Below are positions 7,200 through 14,785 of a stretch of DNA of 64,000 nt, one piece after another. The stretch comes from Kitasatospora sp. CB01950 (lineage in GTDB: Bacteria > Actinomycetota > Actinomycetes > Streptomycetales > Streptomycetaceae). The notes under the pieces were generated by a model. The model was not told the DNA's origin. It saw nothing but the letters and a program-made list of their open reading frames with translations, and did no database searches. The stretch is from contig NZ_LISX01000007.1 in assembly GCF_001905465.1 (NCBI RefSeq), positions 72,891 to 136,890 of the forward strand. Reading direction: 5' to 3'. Within the stretch, counting starts at the first letter, position 1; each line of letters starts with the position of its first letter. Made by a program: the position numbers and the translations under genes.

Positions 7200-8479
7200 G
7201 AGTCCTCCTCTGCATGGGAGTCGATGTCGAACCGGACCAGCGCGGCCGCCTCGTCGGCGAGCCGGCGGGCCTCGGCGGGGGTGTCGGCGAGGGTGGTGAC
7301 GATGCCGACCCGGTCCCAGGAGCTGCGCAGTCCGGCGGTGCGGTGGCCGGGAGAGATGCCGACCACGGCGAGTTGCACGCCCTCGGCGGCGGCGGCCTCG
7401 TCCAGGCCGTGCACGGCAGTGACGGTGCCGGGCCGGTCGGGGGCCAGGAAGCGGGCGGCGGTGGCCCGTTCGGCCTTCGCGGGCAGCGGGCCGGGGTCCT
7501 CGCCGCTCATCAGCGCGAAGTAGGCGCGGGTGAGGTCGACGGGGTAGGCGGCCTCGATCAGGTCGGTGATCGAGTCGCCGGGGAGCCGTCCGGCGCACTC
7601 CACCAGCACCGGGACGCCGCCCTCGACGATCCACTCGCAGTGCAGCACCCCGTCGCCGAACCCGACCGCGGCGGCCAGTCGTTCGGTCTCGAAGGCCAGC
7701 AACTCGTGTCCTTCCAACGGGAGTTCGGCAGGGACGGTGTGCCCGGACTCGATCGGGTGCGGGCCGGGGTAGAGCACCTTGCCGGTGGTGTTGGCGAACA
7801 CCGGCCGGCCGCCGGAGACCAACATCTCCACGCTGAACTCCGGCCCGGCGACGAAGCGTTCGGCCAGCATGGACGGCACGATCGGCCGGTCCGGGACGAA
7901 CGGGCCCTCGTCCTGCACCAGGCACTGCGCCCAGGCCTGCTCGACCTCCTCGGGGCGGTGGATCACCCGGGTGCCGACCGAGGCCTGCCGGTTGGCGGGC
8001 TTGAGCACCGCCGGGCCGGGGTGCCGGACCAGGAAGTCGGCCAGCTCGGCGGCGCTGCCGACCGGCTCACTGGGCGGGTTGGCGATCCCGGCAGCGGCCG
8101 CGACGGTACGCAACTGGTGCTTGTCTCGCAGCAGTTGGGCCGCCCCCAGACCGGCGCCGGGCAGTCCGTAGCGCTCCGCGAGCCGGGCCGCGAACGGCAC
8201 CGCGTACTCGACGGCGGGGATCACCGCGACCGGGTCGAGCCCCGGACGGGCGGCGAAGAAGGCGTCCGCCCGGCCCGGCAGGTGGTACTCCCACTCGATC
8301 AACTCGCGGGCGAACGGCACCTGTTGCAGTGCCTCGGCGAGGTGCCGCTTGCGGGCGACGTCCGGTTCCTCGACGTAGATCACCGAGTCGGCGCCCTGGA
8401 AGGCCGCGATGCCGGGCACCGCGAACGCCACGTAGCCGACGATCAACACCGGCCGCTCGACGGCGGGTTGGCTGCTCAT
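7196..8479 (-). CDS. ATP-grasp ligase B
   Basis: This 427-aa ATP-grasp enzyme has an ATG at 8479 overlapping the stop of the MFS gene (ATGA). Visible segments are VLIVGYVAF at the N-terminus, AVLKPANRQASVGTRVI (ATP Lys), LAERFVAGPEFSVEML and HCEWIVEGGVPVLVECAGRLPGD. The last motif has Ala where ligase A has Asn, a variation also met in functional ligases. It is clearly diverged from ligase A, so the two are probably specialised for different substrates rather than recent copies. Likely amide-bond formation in the cluster product (inference). Confidence 0.86.
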   Translation of the reverse strand: MSSQPAVERPVLIVGYVAFAVPGIAAFQGADSVIYVEEPDVARKRHLAEALQQVPFARELIEWEYHLPGRADAFFAARPGLDPVAVIPAVEYAVPFAARLAERYGLPGAGLGAAQLLRDKHQLRTVAAAAGIANPPSEPVGSAAELADFLVRHPGPAVLKPANRQASVGTRVIHRPEEVEQAWAQCLVQDEGPFVPDRPIVPSMLAERFVAGPEFSVEMLVSGGRPVFANTTGKVLYPGPHPIESGHTVPAELPLEGHELLAFETERLAAAVGFGDGVLHCEWIVEGGVPVLVECAGRLPGDSITDLIEAAYPVDLTRAYFALMSGEDPGPLPAKAERATAARFLAPDRPGTVTAVHGLDEAAAAEGVQLAVVGISPGHRTAGLRSSWDRVGIVTTLADTPAEARRLADEAAALVRFDIDSHAEEDS

Positions 8480-9732
8480 GCCGTCTCCTCCGCGAGCTCC
8501 TGCGGGGCGGCGGTCCGCTGGGCGCGGTGCCGGATGCCGAGCACCGCGAGGACGCCCGCCAGGCCGTTGACCACGGCCATCAGCACCCAGAACCCGGCGT
8601 GCAGATGGGTCCAGGCCCAGACGCCGAACAGCGGGCCGACGGCCGAAGCCAGACCGGCAGCGGCCTGCATGGTGGCCAGGTAGCGGGCCTTCGACTCGCC
8701 CGGGAAGGTGGCCGGGTGGGCGAACATGCTGGGCCCGGCGATCATCAGGCCGCTGACCGCGAGCACCGCGCCGAACAGCACGAACGCCCCGGAGTGCACG
8801 GCCAGCCCGTACGCGGCGAGGCCGATCGAGTTGACCAGGTGGCCGACGCCGACGGCCAGGTAGGTGGGGATCCGGGTGATGTACGCGGTGATCTTCAGCT
8901 CGCAGGTGATCAGCACCAGCGAGGAGGCGGTGAGCACCGCGCTGTACAGCCAGGTCGGGTAGTGGTCGTGGACGATCTCCAGCGGCAGCGAGATCGAGGA
9001 CTGCACGTAGGCGACCGTCCCGAGCATCACCGCGGCCAGGTACGCCAGGTAGGCCCGGTCCCGCAGCATCGCCGCGTACGCCGCCCGGCCGGTGGCGCGC
9101 CGCTCGGCGGGCTCCTGCGGGGCGGACTCCGGGACGGCGTGCCGGGGCAGCAGCCAGTAGGCGAGCAGCGCGTAGACCAGGGTGGTCGCGCCGTCCAGCC
9201 AGAACAGCAGGTCCCAGTCGAACAGGATCACGGCGGCCGCGATCAGCGGGGCGAGCGCCGCCCCGGTGTTCAGCGCGATCCGCATCATGGAGAACGCCAT
9301 CACCTGGTGGCGCTCCGGCATCAAGTCGCTGAGCAGCACCGAGGCGGCGGGCCGGTACGCCTGGGCGAACAGGCCGGCCAGGGCGACGGCGATCAGCAGC
9401 GGCGCCAGCAGCCCGGGCCGGGCCAGCAGCGGCAACACGGCGACCAGCGGCGCGGAGCCGACCATGGCGACGAGGATCGCGGTGCGCGACCCGAGCCGGT
9501 GGGTGATCTCCCCGCCGAGCACGGTGCCGAACACGGTGCCCAGGCTGTACGCGCCGAGGGCGAAACCGGCGGTGCCGTCGGACATTCCGCGGTGCGTCAG
9601 GTACAGCACCAGAAAGGTCTGGACGAACGCGCCGAGCTGGTTGACCAGCACGCCGCCGAGCAGGTACCGGACGGTGGTCGGGGTGGCTCTGAGCGTGTCG
9701 AGGACGCCGATCGGTGGTTGTTCGTCGGTCAT
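8476..9732 (-). CDS. MFS transporter (probable exporter)
   Basis: This 418-aa membrane protein starts at the ATG at 9732 behind GGAGG. It has about twelve hydrophobic segments and a loop typical of major facilitator proteins (GGEITHRLGSRTAILVAM, resembling the G-x-L-x-D-R-x-G-R motif, and LMPERHQVMAFSMM). It lies in the middle of the biosynthetic operon, overlapping ligase B by 4 nt and 28 nt after the amine oxidase. Export of the product, giving self-protection, is the natural role. No substrate can be assigned. Confidence 0.87.
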   Translation of the reverse strand: MTDEQPPIGVLDTLRATPTTVRYLLGGVLVNQLGAFVQTFLVLYLTHRGMSDGTAGFALGAYSLGTVFGTVLGGEITHRLGSRTAILVAMVGSAPLVAVLPLLARPGLLAPLLIAVALAGLFAQAYRPAASVLLSDLMPERHQVMAFSMMRIALNTGAALAPLIAAAVILFDWDLLFWLDGATTLVYALLAYWLLPRHAVPESAPQEPAERRATGRAAYAAMLRDRAYLAYLAAVMLGTVAYVQSSISLPLEIVHDHYPTWLYSAVLTASSLVLITCELKITAYITRIPTYLAVGVGHLVNSIGLAAYGLAVHSGAFVLFGAVLAVSGLMIAGPSMFAHPATFPGESKARYLATMQAAAGLASAVGPLFGVWAWTHLHAGFWVLMAVVNGLAGVLAVLGIRHRAQRTAAPQELAEETA

Positions 9733-9760
9733 GTCGCCTCCTTCACTTCCGTGGCGATGG

Positions 9761-10810
9761 TCATGCCGCCTCCCGGACAGCGGCGGCGATGCGTTCGGCG
9801 ACCAGCGGTGCGGTGGAGAACCCGCTGCCGCCGCAGGCGGCGCGGGTCCACAGGCCCGGGGAGACCCGGGTGAGCAGCGGGCCGCCGGTGGCGGTGTCCG
9901 CGGTGTAGTGGCAGACCCGGACTCCGGCCACGGGGTGGCGTTCCAGGTCGGGCAGGATGCCTTCGGCGGCCAGCCGGTCCAGGTGGGGCCGCTGGTCCTC
10001 GCCGCTGCTGTCGGTGTCCGCGACGGGGCGGCACACCGTGTCGGAGCTGAGTTTGAGCAGGGTGCCGGCGCCGGGCGGCAGCACCCAGCCGCGGCCTTCG
10101 CGGCCGAGGCCGCCGGCGGCGGGCGCGTCGTCCCAGCGGTCGTCCCCGGCGGGGCGGCGCAGGTAGAGCATGGTCTGCCGGTACAGGGTGACGGGGCTGT
10201 CGGCGAGCCGGCGCGTCCAGGGGCCGCCGGCCAGCAGGGCGAGGTCGCCGCGGAGCACCTCGCCGGTGTCCAGCACGATCCGGCCGGAGCCGGTGAACAC
10301 CGAGCGGACGGTGCTGTGCGGGCGCAGCGCCACGCCGGGCCGGGCGGCGAGCCAGCGGGCGGCGGCGTGCAGCACCCGGTCGGCGAGCAGGACGCCGCCG
10401 GTGCGTTCGCGGACCCCGACGGTGCCGGGCGGCAGACCCAGCGGCGGGAGTTCGGGGCCGTCCGGCAGGTCGACGGGGACGCCGGCCTTGTCGGCCTCGA
10501 CGAACAGCTCGTCGAGGCGGTCGGCGGGGTGCGCGGTGAGGACGCCGACCCGGCGGTAGAGCGGGGTGCCGAGCAGGGTCTCCAGGTCCTCCCAGTGGCG
10601 GTGCGCGGCGAGTCGGCGGGCGGTGCCGTCGGGGTCGCCGGGCAGCAGGGTGCGGATGGCGCGGTGCTGGTCGTGCGAGGTGGCGTCGGGGTTGGGCAGC
10701 GGGCCGCGTTCCAGGACGGTGACCCGGTGCCCGGCGCGGGCGCAGGCGACGGCGGTGAGCAGCCCGGTGACGCCTGCGCCGACCACCACCACGTGGGCGG
10801 CGGAGCTCAC
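9761..10810 (-). CDS. FAD-dependent amine/amino-acid oxidase (DAO family)
   Basis: This 349-aa flavoprotein has a GTG start at 10810 overlapping the MetRS-like stop as GTGA. The N-terminal dinucleotide-binding motif is VVVVGAGVTGLLTAVACARAGHRV[..]ER, with a second FAD region (LLAGGPWTRRL) and a C-terminal GGSGFSTAPLVAERIA segment near the flavin, as in sarcosine/D-amino-acid oxidases. Established knowledge: in s56-p1 and triacsin biosynthesis an FAD enzyme adjacent to the cupin/MetRS gene cleaves the N6-(carboxymethylamino)lysine-type intermediate to release hydrazinoacetic acid. Position and family fit that step here. The substrate is inferred, not shown. Confidence 0.85.
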   Translation of the reverse strand: MSSAAHVVVVGAGVTGLLTAVACARAGHRVTVLERGPLPNPDATSHDQHRAIRTLLPGDPDGTARRLAAHRHWEDLETLLGTPLYRRVGVLTAHPADRLDELFVEADKAGVPVDLPDGPELPPLGLPPGTVGVRERTGGVLLADRVLHAAARWLAARPGVALRPHSTVRSVFTGSGRIVLDTGEVLRGDLALLAGGPWTRRLADSPVTLYRQTMLYLRRPAGDDRWDDAPAAGGLGREGRGWVLPPGAGTLLKLSSDTVCRPVADTDSSGEDQRPHLDRLAAEGILPDLERHPVAGVRVCHYTADTATGGPLLTRVSPGLWTRAACGGSGFSTAPLVAERIAAAVREAA

Positions 10811-12354
10811 CGTCCGCCGCCGCGCAGGTGGGCGCCGAGCCGGGGCAGCGGGCGGGGCAGGACGGTGGTGGCGGCCGGTTCGGCGGGGATGGCGGTGTCG
10901 GGCAGGGCCTCGGCGGCGAGGTCGACGAGGAGCGGGGCGGCGCAGCGCAGGAACAGGTCGAGTTCGTGCCAGAAGTCGCCGGCGTCGGCGTCGGTGACCT
11001 CCCAGCGGTCGAGTCGGCCGAGCTGTTCGGTGAGGGTGAAGGCGGCGGCGCTGAGGCTGAAGCGGCGCGGGCGCAGGGCGGCGGCGAAGCGTTCGGCGAT
11101 CAGCGCGGCGGCGTGCCGGGAGCGGGCGCTGACGGGCAGCGGGCCGCGGTCGAGGTGGGCCTCGGCCTTGGCGGCGACGCGGTTCCACGGTTCGACGAGG
11201 CGCTGTCCGCAGACCCGGTCCATGGCGGCGCGGGTGAAGTTGGTGCGCTGGAAGTCGGGTCCGGTGGCGGCCAGGTAGTAGCGGACCAGGTCGCGGGGGA
11301 CTTCGGCGGTGAGCTGGCGGCCGGTGACGACGTGGCCGCGGCTGGTGGAGAACTTGTCGCTGTCGAGTTCGTAGAACTCGTTGGTGACGAAGTGCGCGGG
11401 CAGCGCGAGTCCGCCGAGGGCGAGCAGCATGGCGGTGCCGGCCAGGGCGAACGCGAAGCTGGCGTCGGAGCCGAAGAAGTACACGATCTCCGGTCCGGCC
11501 TCGACGGCCCAGTGCCGTTCCTCGTCGCCGGGGACCTCTCCTCTGGCCTCGGCGGCCAGCGCGATGGCGTGCAGGCTCCACGCGACGGTCTCGGTGTCGG
11601 AGTACAGCACCTGCCCGGGGGTCTCCGGGAAGGGCGCGGGGATGCCCCAGTCGATGGGCAGGGTGATCGGGTAGTCGGGGAGCCTGCGGGCCATCAACTC
11701 CTCGACGAGCTGGGCGAGTCGGGGTCGCATGGTGGGGGCGAGCCGGGCGAAGTAGGAGGCCAGCGCGGCCCGGTGCTCCTCCAGGGGCAGCACCAGGACA
11801 TCCTTCTCGCGCAGTTCGACGGCGAGTTCGGGGTGCCGGGTGGAGCGCGGGTCGAGCAGGTCGCCGGAGGCGATCCAGTGGCCGCAGTTCTCGCAGAGTC
11901 CGGCGCAGCCCTCGGCCAGGCAGACCGGGCAGCCGCCGCGCACGTAGGCGTCGGTGAGGTACTCGCCGGTGTCCGGCAGGTACGGGAACTTCACCTTGCG
12001 GAGCCTCAAGTGGCCTTCGCCGTGCAGCCGTTCGAAGAAGGTGCGGACGGTCTTCAGGTACCGCTCGTCGAAGCGGACGAAGCCGTCGGGGACGATGCCG
12101 GCGGCGGCGAGGGTGGCCTCGACCTGTTCGGCGGCGCGCAGCCGGAGTTCCTCGGGCTGTTCGCCGAGGCGGCGGGCGGTGGTGACGATGTAGTTCTGGG
12201 TGAAGTGCACGCCGGTGCCGAACAGGGTGTCGCGGGCGGTGGCGCGGGCGTAGCGGGCGCACACGTCGGCGGAGAGGAACGGTCCGGCGAGGTGGCCCAG
12301 GTGCAGGTCGCCGTTGGCGGTGGGGCCGGGGGCGATCACCAGCAGGGCGGCCAT
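10807..12354 (-). CDS. Methionyl-tRNA-synthetase-like enzyme without cupin domain
   Basis: This 515-aa class I aminoacyl-tRNA-synthetase homologue starts at 12354, overlapping the hydroxylase stop by 1 nt. It keeps the HIGH signature as HLGH (18-21), a zinc-knuckle-like insert with C142, C145, C150, C154 and C157, and a KMSKS-like KFSTS (334-338). A helical domain follows, but no cupin domain is fused at either end. Being inside a specialised operon, it is unlikely to be the housekeeping MetRS. Established knowledge: in Spb40, Tri28 and PyrN the MetRS-like domain uses ATP to couple an amino acid to the hydroxylamine oxygen of N6-hydroxylysine, and the cupin then rearranges the ester to an N-N bond. 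The same first half-reaction is likely here. Confidence 0.85.
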   Translation of the reverse strand: MAALLVIAPGPTANGDLHLGHLAGPFLSADVCARYARATARDTLFGTGVHFTQNYIVTTARRLGEQPEELRLRAAEQVEATLAAAGIVPDGFVRFDERYLKTVRTFFERLHGEGHLRLRKVKFPYLPDTGEYLTDAYVRGGCPVCLAEGCAGLCENCGHWIASGDLLDPRSTRHPELAVELREKDVLVLPLEEHRAALASYFARLAPTMRPRLAQLVEELMARRLPDYPITLPIDWGIPAPFPETPGQVLYSDTETVAWSLHAIALAAEARGEVPGDEERHWAVEAGPEIVYFFGSDASFAFALAGTAMLLALGGLALPAHFVTNEFYELDSDKFSTSRGHVVTGRQLTAEVPRDLVRYYLAATGPDFQRTNFTRAAMDRVCGQRLVEPWNRVAAKAEAHLDRGPLPVSARSRHAAALIAERFAAALRPRRFSLSAAAFTLTEQLGRLDRWEVTDADAGDFWHELDLFLRCAAPLLVDLAAEALPDTAIPAEPAATTVLPRPLPRLGAHLRGGGR

Positions 12355-13634
12355 CAGCGGGCTCCCGCCGGGGCGAGGCCGTGGCGGGTCAGCAGGTCGC
12401 CGGTGATGTCGCGGGCGCGGTGCGCGAGCACGCTGATCAGCGAGTCGGCGATGCCGTGGGTGGCCTCGTTGACGCCCTGGAGGTACAGCGCGGCTTCGGC
12501 GCCGGCGCCCAGGTCGACCCGGTAGTCGCGGCTGACGGCGACCTCGGACAGTCCGGCCTTCTCGGTCAACTCCCGCACCAGGGTGGGCATCCGGCCGTCG
12601 TAGCCGGTGCCGAGCAGCACCAGGTCGCAGCGGTGCTCGACGGTCTTGCCGGTGCGCCGGTCGCACAGGTCGAGGACCACCTCGCCGTCCTCCTCGCGGG
12701 CGGCGACGACCTCGGTCATCGGCCGGACCTCGGCGCGGCCGGTGCCGATCATCTTCTCCCGGTACAGCACCATGTACAGCTCGTCGAGGAACGGCGGGGC
12801 GAGGCCCGCGTAGTTGGTGAGCCGCATCTCGTCGAGCACCTGGGCACGCATCTCGGCCGGGGCGTCGTAGAACTCGTCGACGAAGGACGGGTAGAACAGC
12901 TCGTTGACGAACTTGCTGGTCTGGTAGTTCTGCAGGCCGATGGAGCGGACCAGCATGGTGACGGTGGAGTTCGGCAGGTTCTCGTACAGCGCCATGAACA
13001 TCTCGGCGGCGCTCTGCGCCCCGCCGATCACCACGGTGCGCAGCGGCGTGTCCTTGTCGACGGCGTTGATCCGGCTGCGGAACCGGGCGCTGTGGATGAC
13101 CCGCTCGGCGGGCAGGTCGGCGAAGACCTCCGGGATGTGCATGTCGCGGCCGGCGCCGACCACCAGGTCACGGCAGCGGATGGTGTCGCCGTCGGCGAGG
13201 GTGACCTGCCAGCCGATCAGGCGGCCGTCGGCGTCGTAGCGCGGTTCGGTGGCGGTGGCCTTCGCGTCGTAGCGGATCCGCACCTTCTCCAGCGAGGCTG
13301 CCACCCACTGCAGGTAGTCGGAGAACTCCCAGCGGTGCGGGTGGAAGGTCCCGAGGTTGATGAACTGGTCCAAACGGTCGTGCTGGTGCAGGAAGTTGAG
13401 GAACGAGAACCGGCTGCGCGGGTCGCGCAGCGTCACCAGGTCCTTCAGGAAGGACACCTGGCTGCGGGCCCACGGCATCAGCAGGTCGCGCTGCCACTTG
13501 ATGTCCGGGGCCTGCTCCAACAGCAGTGTGCCTTCGGCCAGTTCGGCCGATCCGCTCTCCTCGATCGCGGCCGCGAGGGCCAGGTTCGCCGGGCCGGCGC
13601 CGATCGCCAGTACGCCCACTTCAAGGTCAGCCAT
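12354..13634 (-). CDS. L-lysine/ornithine N-monooxygenase family protein
   Basis: This 426-aa flavin- and NADPH-dependent N-hydroxylase belongs to the IucD/PvdA/SidA family. The ATG at 13634 has GGGGGAG upstream and was preferred to a TTG at 13646. The FAD motif is GAGPANLALAAAIE near residue 13, the substrate/flavin region is MPWARSQVSFLKDLVTLRDP, the NADPH motif is VVIGGAQSAAEMF, and the C-terminal flavin motif is VLLGTGYDGRMP. The family hydroxylates the side-chain amine of Lys or Orn for siderophores or N-N chemistry. No siderophore synthetase is present and a MetRS-like gene follows, so N6-hydroxylysine for hydrazine formation is favoured. It is the first gene of the operon. Confidence 0.88.
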   Translation of the reverse strand: MADLEVGVLAIGAGPANLALAAAIEESGSAELAEGTLLLEQAPDIKWQRDLLMPWARSQVSFLKDLVTLRDPRSRFSFLNFLHQHDRLDQFINLGTFHPHRWEFSDYLQWVAASLEKVRIRYDAKATATEPRYDADGRLIGWQVTLADGDTIRCRDLVVGAGRDMHIPEVFADLPAERVIHSARFRSRINAVDKDTPLRTVVIGGAQSAAEMFMALYENLPNSTVTMLVRSIGLQNYQTSKFVNELFYPSFVDEFYDAPAEMRAQVLDEMRLTNYAGLAPPFLDELYMVLYREKMIGTGRAEVRPMTEVVAAREEDGEVVLDLCDRRTGKTVEHRCDLVLLGTGYDGRMPTLVRELTEKAGLSEVAVSRDYRVDLGAGAEAALYLQGVNEATHGIADSLISVLAHRARDITGDLLTRHGLAPAGAR

Positions 13635-13782
13635 GCTCTCCCCCAACTAGGGTCTCTCCGGGGCCTGTTGTCGCGCCGAGAAACCTAGGGAGTCCGCGTT
13701 CCCGCCAGGTAGGGACGAGTTCCCGGCGGCGGGGGAATTTCCGGACACGGAGTGCTCCGGCAGGCCGGGCGCGCCCCGATCG

Positions 13783-14604
13783 TCAGAGCATCCGCTGCGC
13801 CGTAGCCGCGCGGGCCAGCAGGTCGGCGGCGTCGGCGTGCCGGCCGCGGGCGGCGAGGATGCGGGCGCGGTACTCCATGGCGTAGGCCCTCTCCTCCGGA
13901 TCTTGCCGGATCAGCGCGCGTCTCCCCCAGTCCTTGCGGGCCGGGAGGTGCCCCCATTTCGCGCCCGGCTGGGAGTGCCGGCGAACCGTCCTCGTACTGG
14001 GTGTACTTGGATGGTTTGCCGGTGCTTCCAGCCGGGATGATCCGGCGGCGCGCGCCCGGCAAGATCCGGAGGAGAGGGCCGAGGCGTCGCCGAGCTGCTC
14101 GGCCCGCAGGAAGGCCTGCACGGCGCGGTCGAGGTCGCCGCCGTCGCGGAATGCCACGCCGAGCGCGGTGATCGGGAACGCCTCGTCCTGGGCCAGGATC
14201 ACCGGTGCCCAGCGCTCCACCCCGGCGGCGTCGCCGCGCTCCAGGGCCTGCTTGACCAGGCCCAGCATGGCGTCCGGGTCGCCCAGTTCGGCGACCTGCT
14301 CCCAGATCACCTGCGCCCGGTTCGCATCCCCGGCGATCGCGTGCTGCATGCCCAGGTTGAAGCCGGACACCGGGTTCCCGGCCGCCCAGGACCGCTCCCA
14401 CCAGTGCAGCGCCCCGGCCCGGTCGCCGCGCATGCTCAACGTCGCGGCCAGGTTCCCCATCGCGATGTCGTCGCCGCGCTCCGCCTCGGCCCGCAGCTCG
14501 GCGACCTCCTCCTCGGACGGCACGCCGGGCGTTCCGGCCGGCACCCGCACCGACACCACGTCCTCCCCCGGCTGCTGCCCCTTCCTGCGGAACCAACGAC
14601 CCAT
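13783..14604 (-). CDS. TPR/Sel1-like repeat protein with in-frame insertion
   Basis: This 273-aa protein is read from the ATG at 14604 (MGRWFRRKG), with no membrane segment. The body consists of ~35-residue helical repeats (ELRAEAERGDDIAMGNLA, ALHWWERSWAAGNPVSGFNLG, VQAFLRAEQLGDASAL), as in tetratricopeptide/Sel1 scaffolds. The repeats are interrupted by about 60 residues that look nothing like the rest (Ser/Arg/Pro-rich, with WGHLPARKDWGRR), before a final repeat EYRARILAARGRHADAADLLARAA. That insert coincides with a 196-bp DNA segment bounded by perfect 25-bp inverted repeats. The frame stays open through the insertion. Role unknown; it might still be functional. Confidence 0.7.
   Translation of the reverse strand: MGRWFRRKGQQPGEDVVSVRVPAGTPGVPSEEEVAELRAEAERGDDIAMGNLAATLSMRGDRAGALHWWERSWAAGNPVSGFNLGMQHAIAGDANRAQVIWEQVAELGDPDAMLGLVKQALERGDAAGVERWAPVILAQDEAFPITALGVAFRDGGDLDRAVQAFLRAEQLGDASALSSGSCRARAAGSSRLEAPANHPSTPSTRTVRRHSQPGAKWGHLPARKDWGRRALIRQDPEERAYAMEYRARILAARGRHADAADLLARAATAQRML
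13885..14080. mobile_element. MITE-like inverted-repeat element inside a coding region
   Basis: Perfect 25-bp inverted repeats lie at 13885-13909 and 14056-14080 (core CTCCGGATCTTGCCGG and its complement), enclosing about 146 bp. The segment interrupts a TPR-like gene yet adds a whole number of codons. It encodes no transposase, so it looks like a small non-autonomous element or a large hairpin. No target-site duplication distinct from the repeats could be defined. Confidence 0.6.
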
Positions 14605-14741
14605 CAGTGACCAACCCCAGCCTGACGTGCACACGAACGATACGAACGCGGCGATGATGCCAGCCGCCTCCCCGCCACTCGCGCGCGGGTCTGCCGGTTC
14701 CGTTCGGGGTCGGGGCGGGCATGGCTGAGGGCGACGCCGGT

Positions 14742-14773
14742 GTGGTGTTCGGGACGAGTGGTGTTCGGGACGA
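14742..14773. repeat. 16-bp tandem duplication upstream of the GH13 gene
   Basis: GTGGTGTTCGGGACGA occurs twice back to back, ending 12 nt before the GTG start of the glycosidase gene. It could affect spacing between promoter and ribosome binding site. No further repeat copies are nearby. Confidence 0.55.
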
Positions 14774-14785
14774 GAGGGGACGGGT

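Larger units (their letters stand above)
1721..13634 (-). other. Putative hydrazine (N-N bond) biosynthetic operon
   Basis: Nine same-strand genes have overlaps of 1-4 nt or gaps of 27-29 nt: N-hydroxylase, MetRS-like enzyme, FAD amine oxidase, MFS exporter, ATP-grasp, ATP-grasp, ACAD-like, ACAD-like, radical SAM. Established knowledge: in the s56-p1, triacsin and pyrazomycin pathways an N6-hydroxylysine monooxygenase, a cupin/MetRS enzyme and an FAD amine oxidase make a hydrazine such as hydrazinoacetic acid. The same trio opens this operon. The ATP-grasp ligases could join the hydrazino acid to amino acids, the ACAD-like flavoenzymes could oxidise C-N, N-N or C-C bonds, and the MFS protein could export the product. 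The end product cannot be named from sequence. The LuxR, cupin and small-protein genes at 192-1600 probably belong to the same cluster. Confidence 0.7.

Noticed and set aside
10807..12354. Housekeeping methionyl-tRNA synthetase
   Set aside because: It is within a specialised operon between an N-hydroxylase and an amine oxidase, which matches known hydrazine clusters far better than a translation gene.
12354..13634. Siderophore pathway call for the N-hydroxylase
   Set aside because: No NRPS, IucA/IucC-type synthetase or siderophore transporter is present in the surrounding 14 kb; a MetRS-like gene follows instead.
13885..14080. Transcription terminator or CRISPR-like palindrome
   Set aside because: The 25-bp arms are 146 bp apart and lie inside a coding frame; a small mobile element explains them better.
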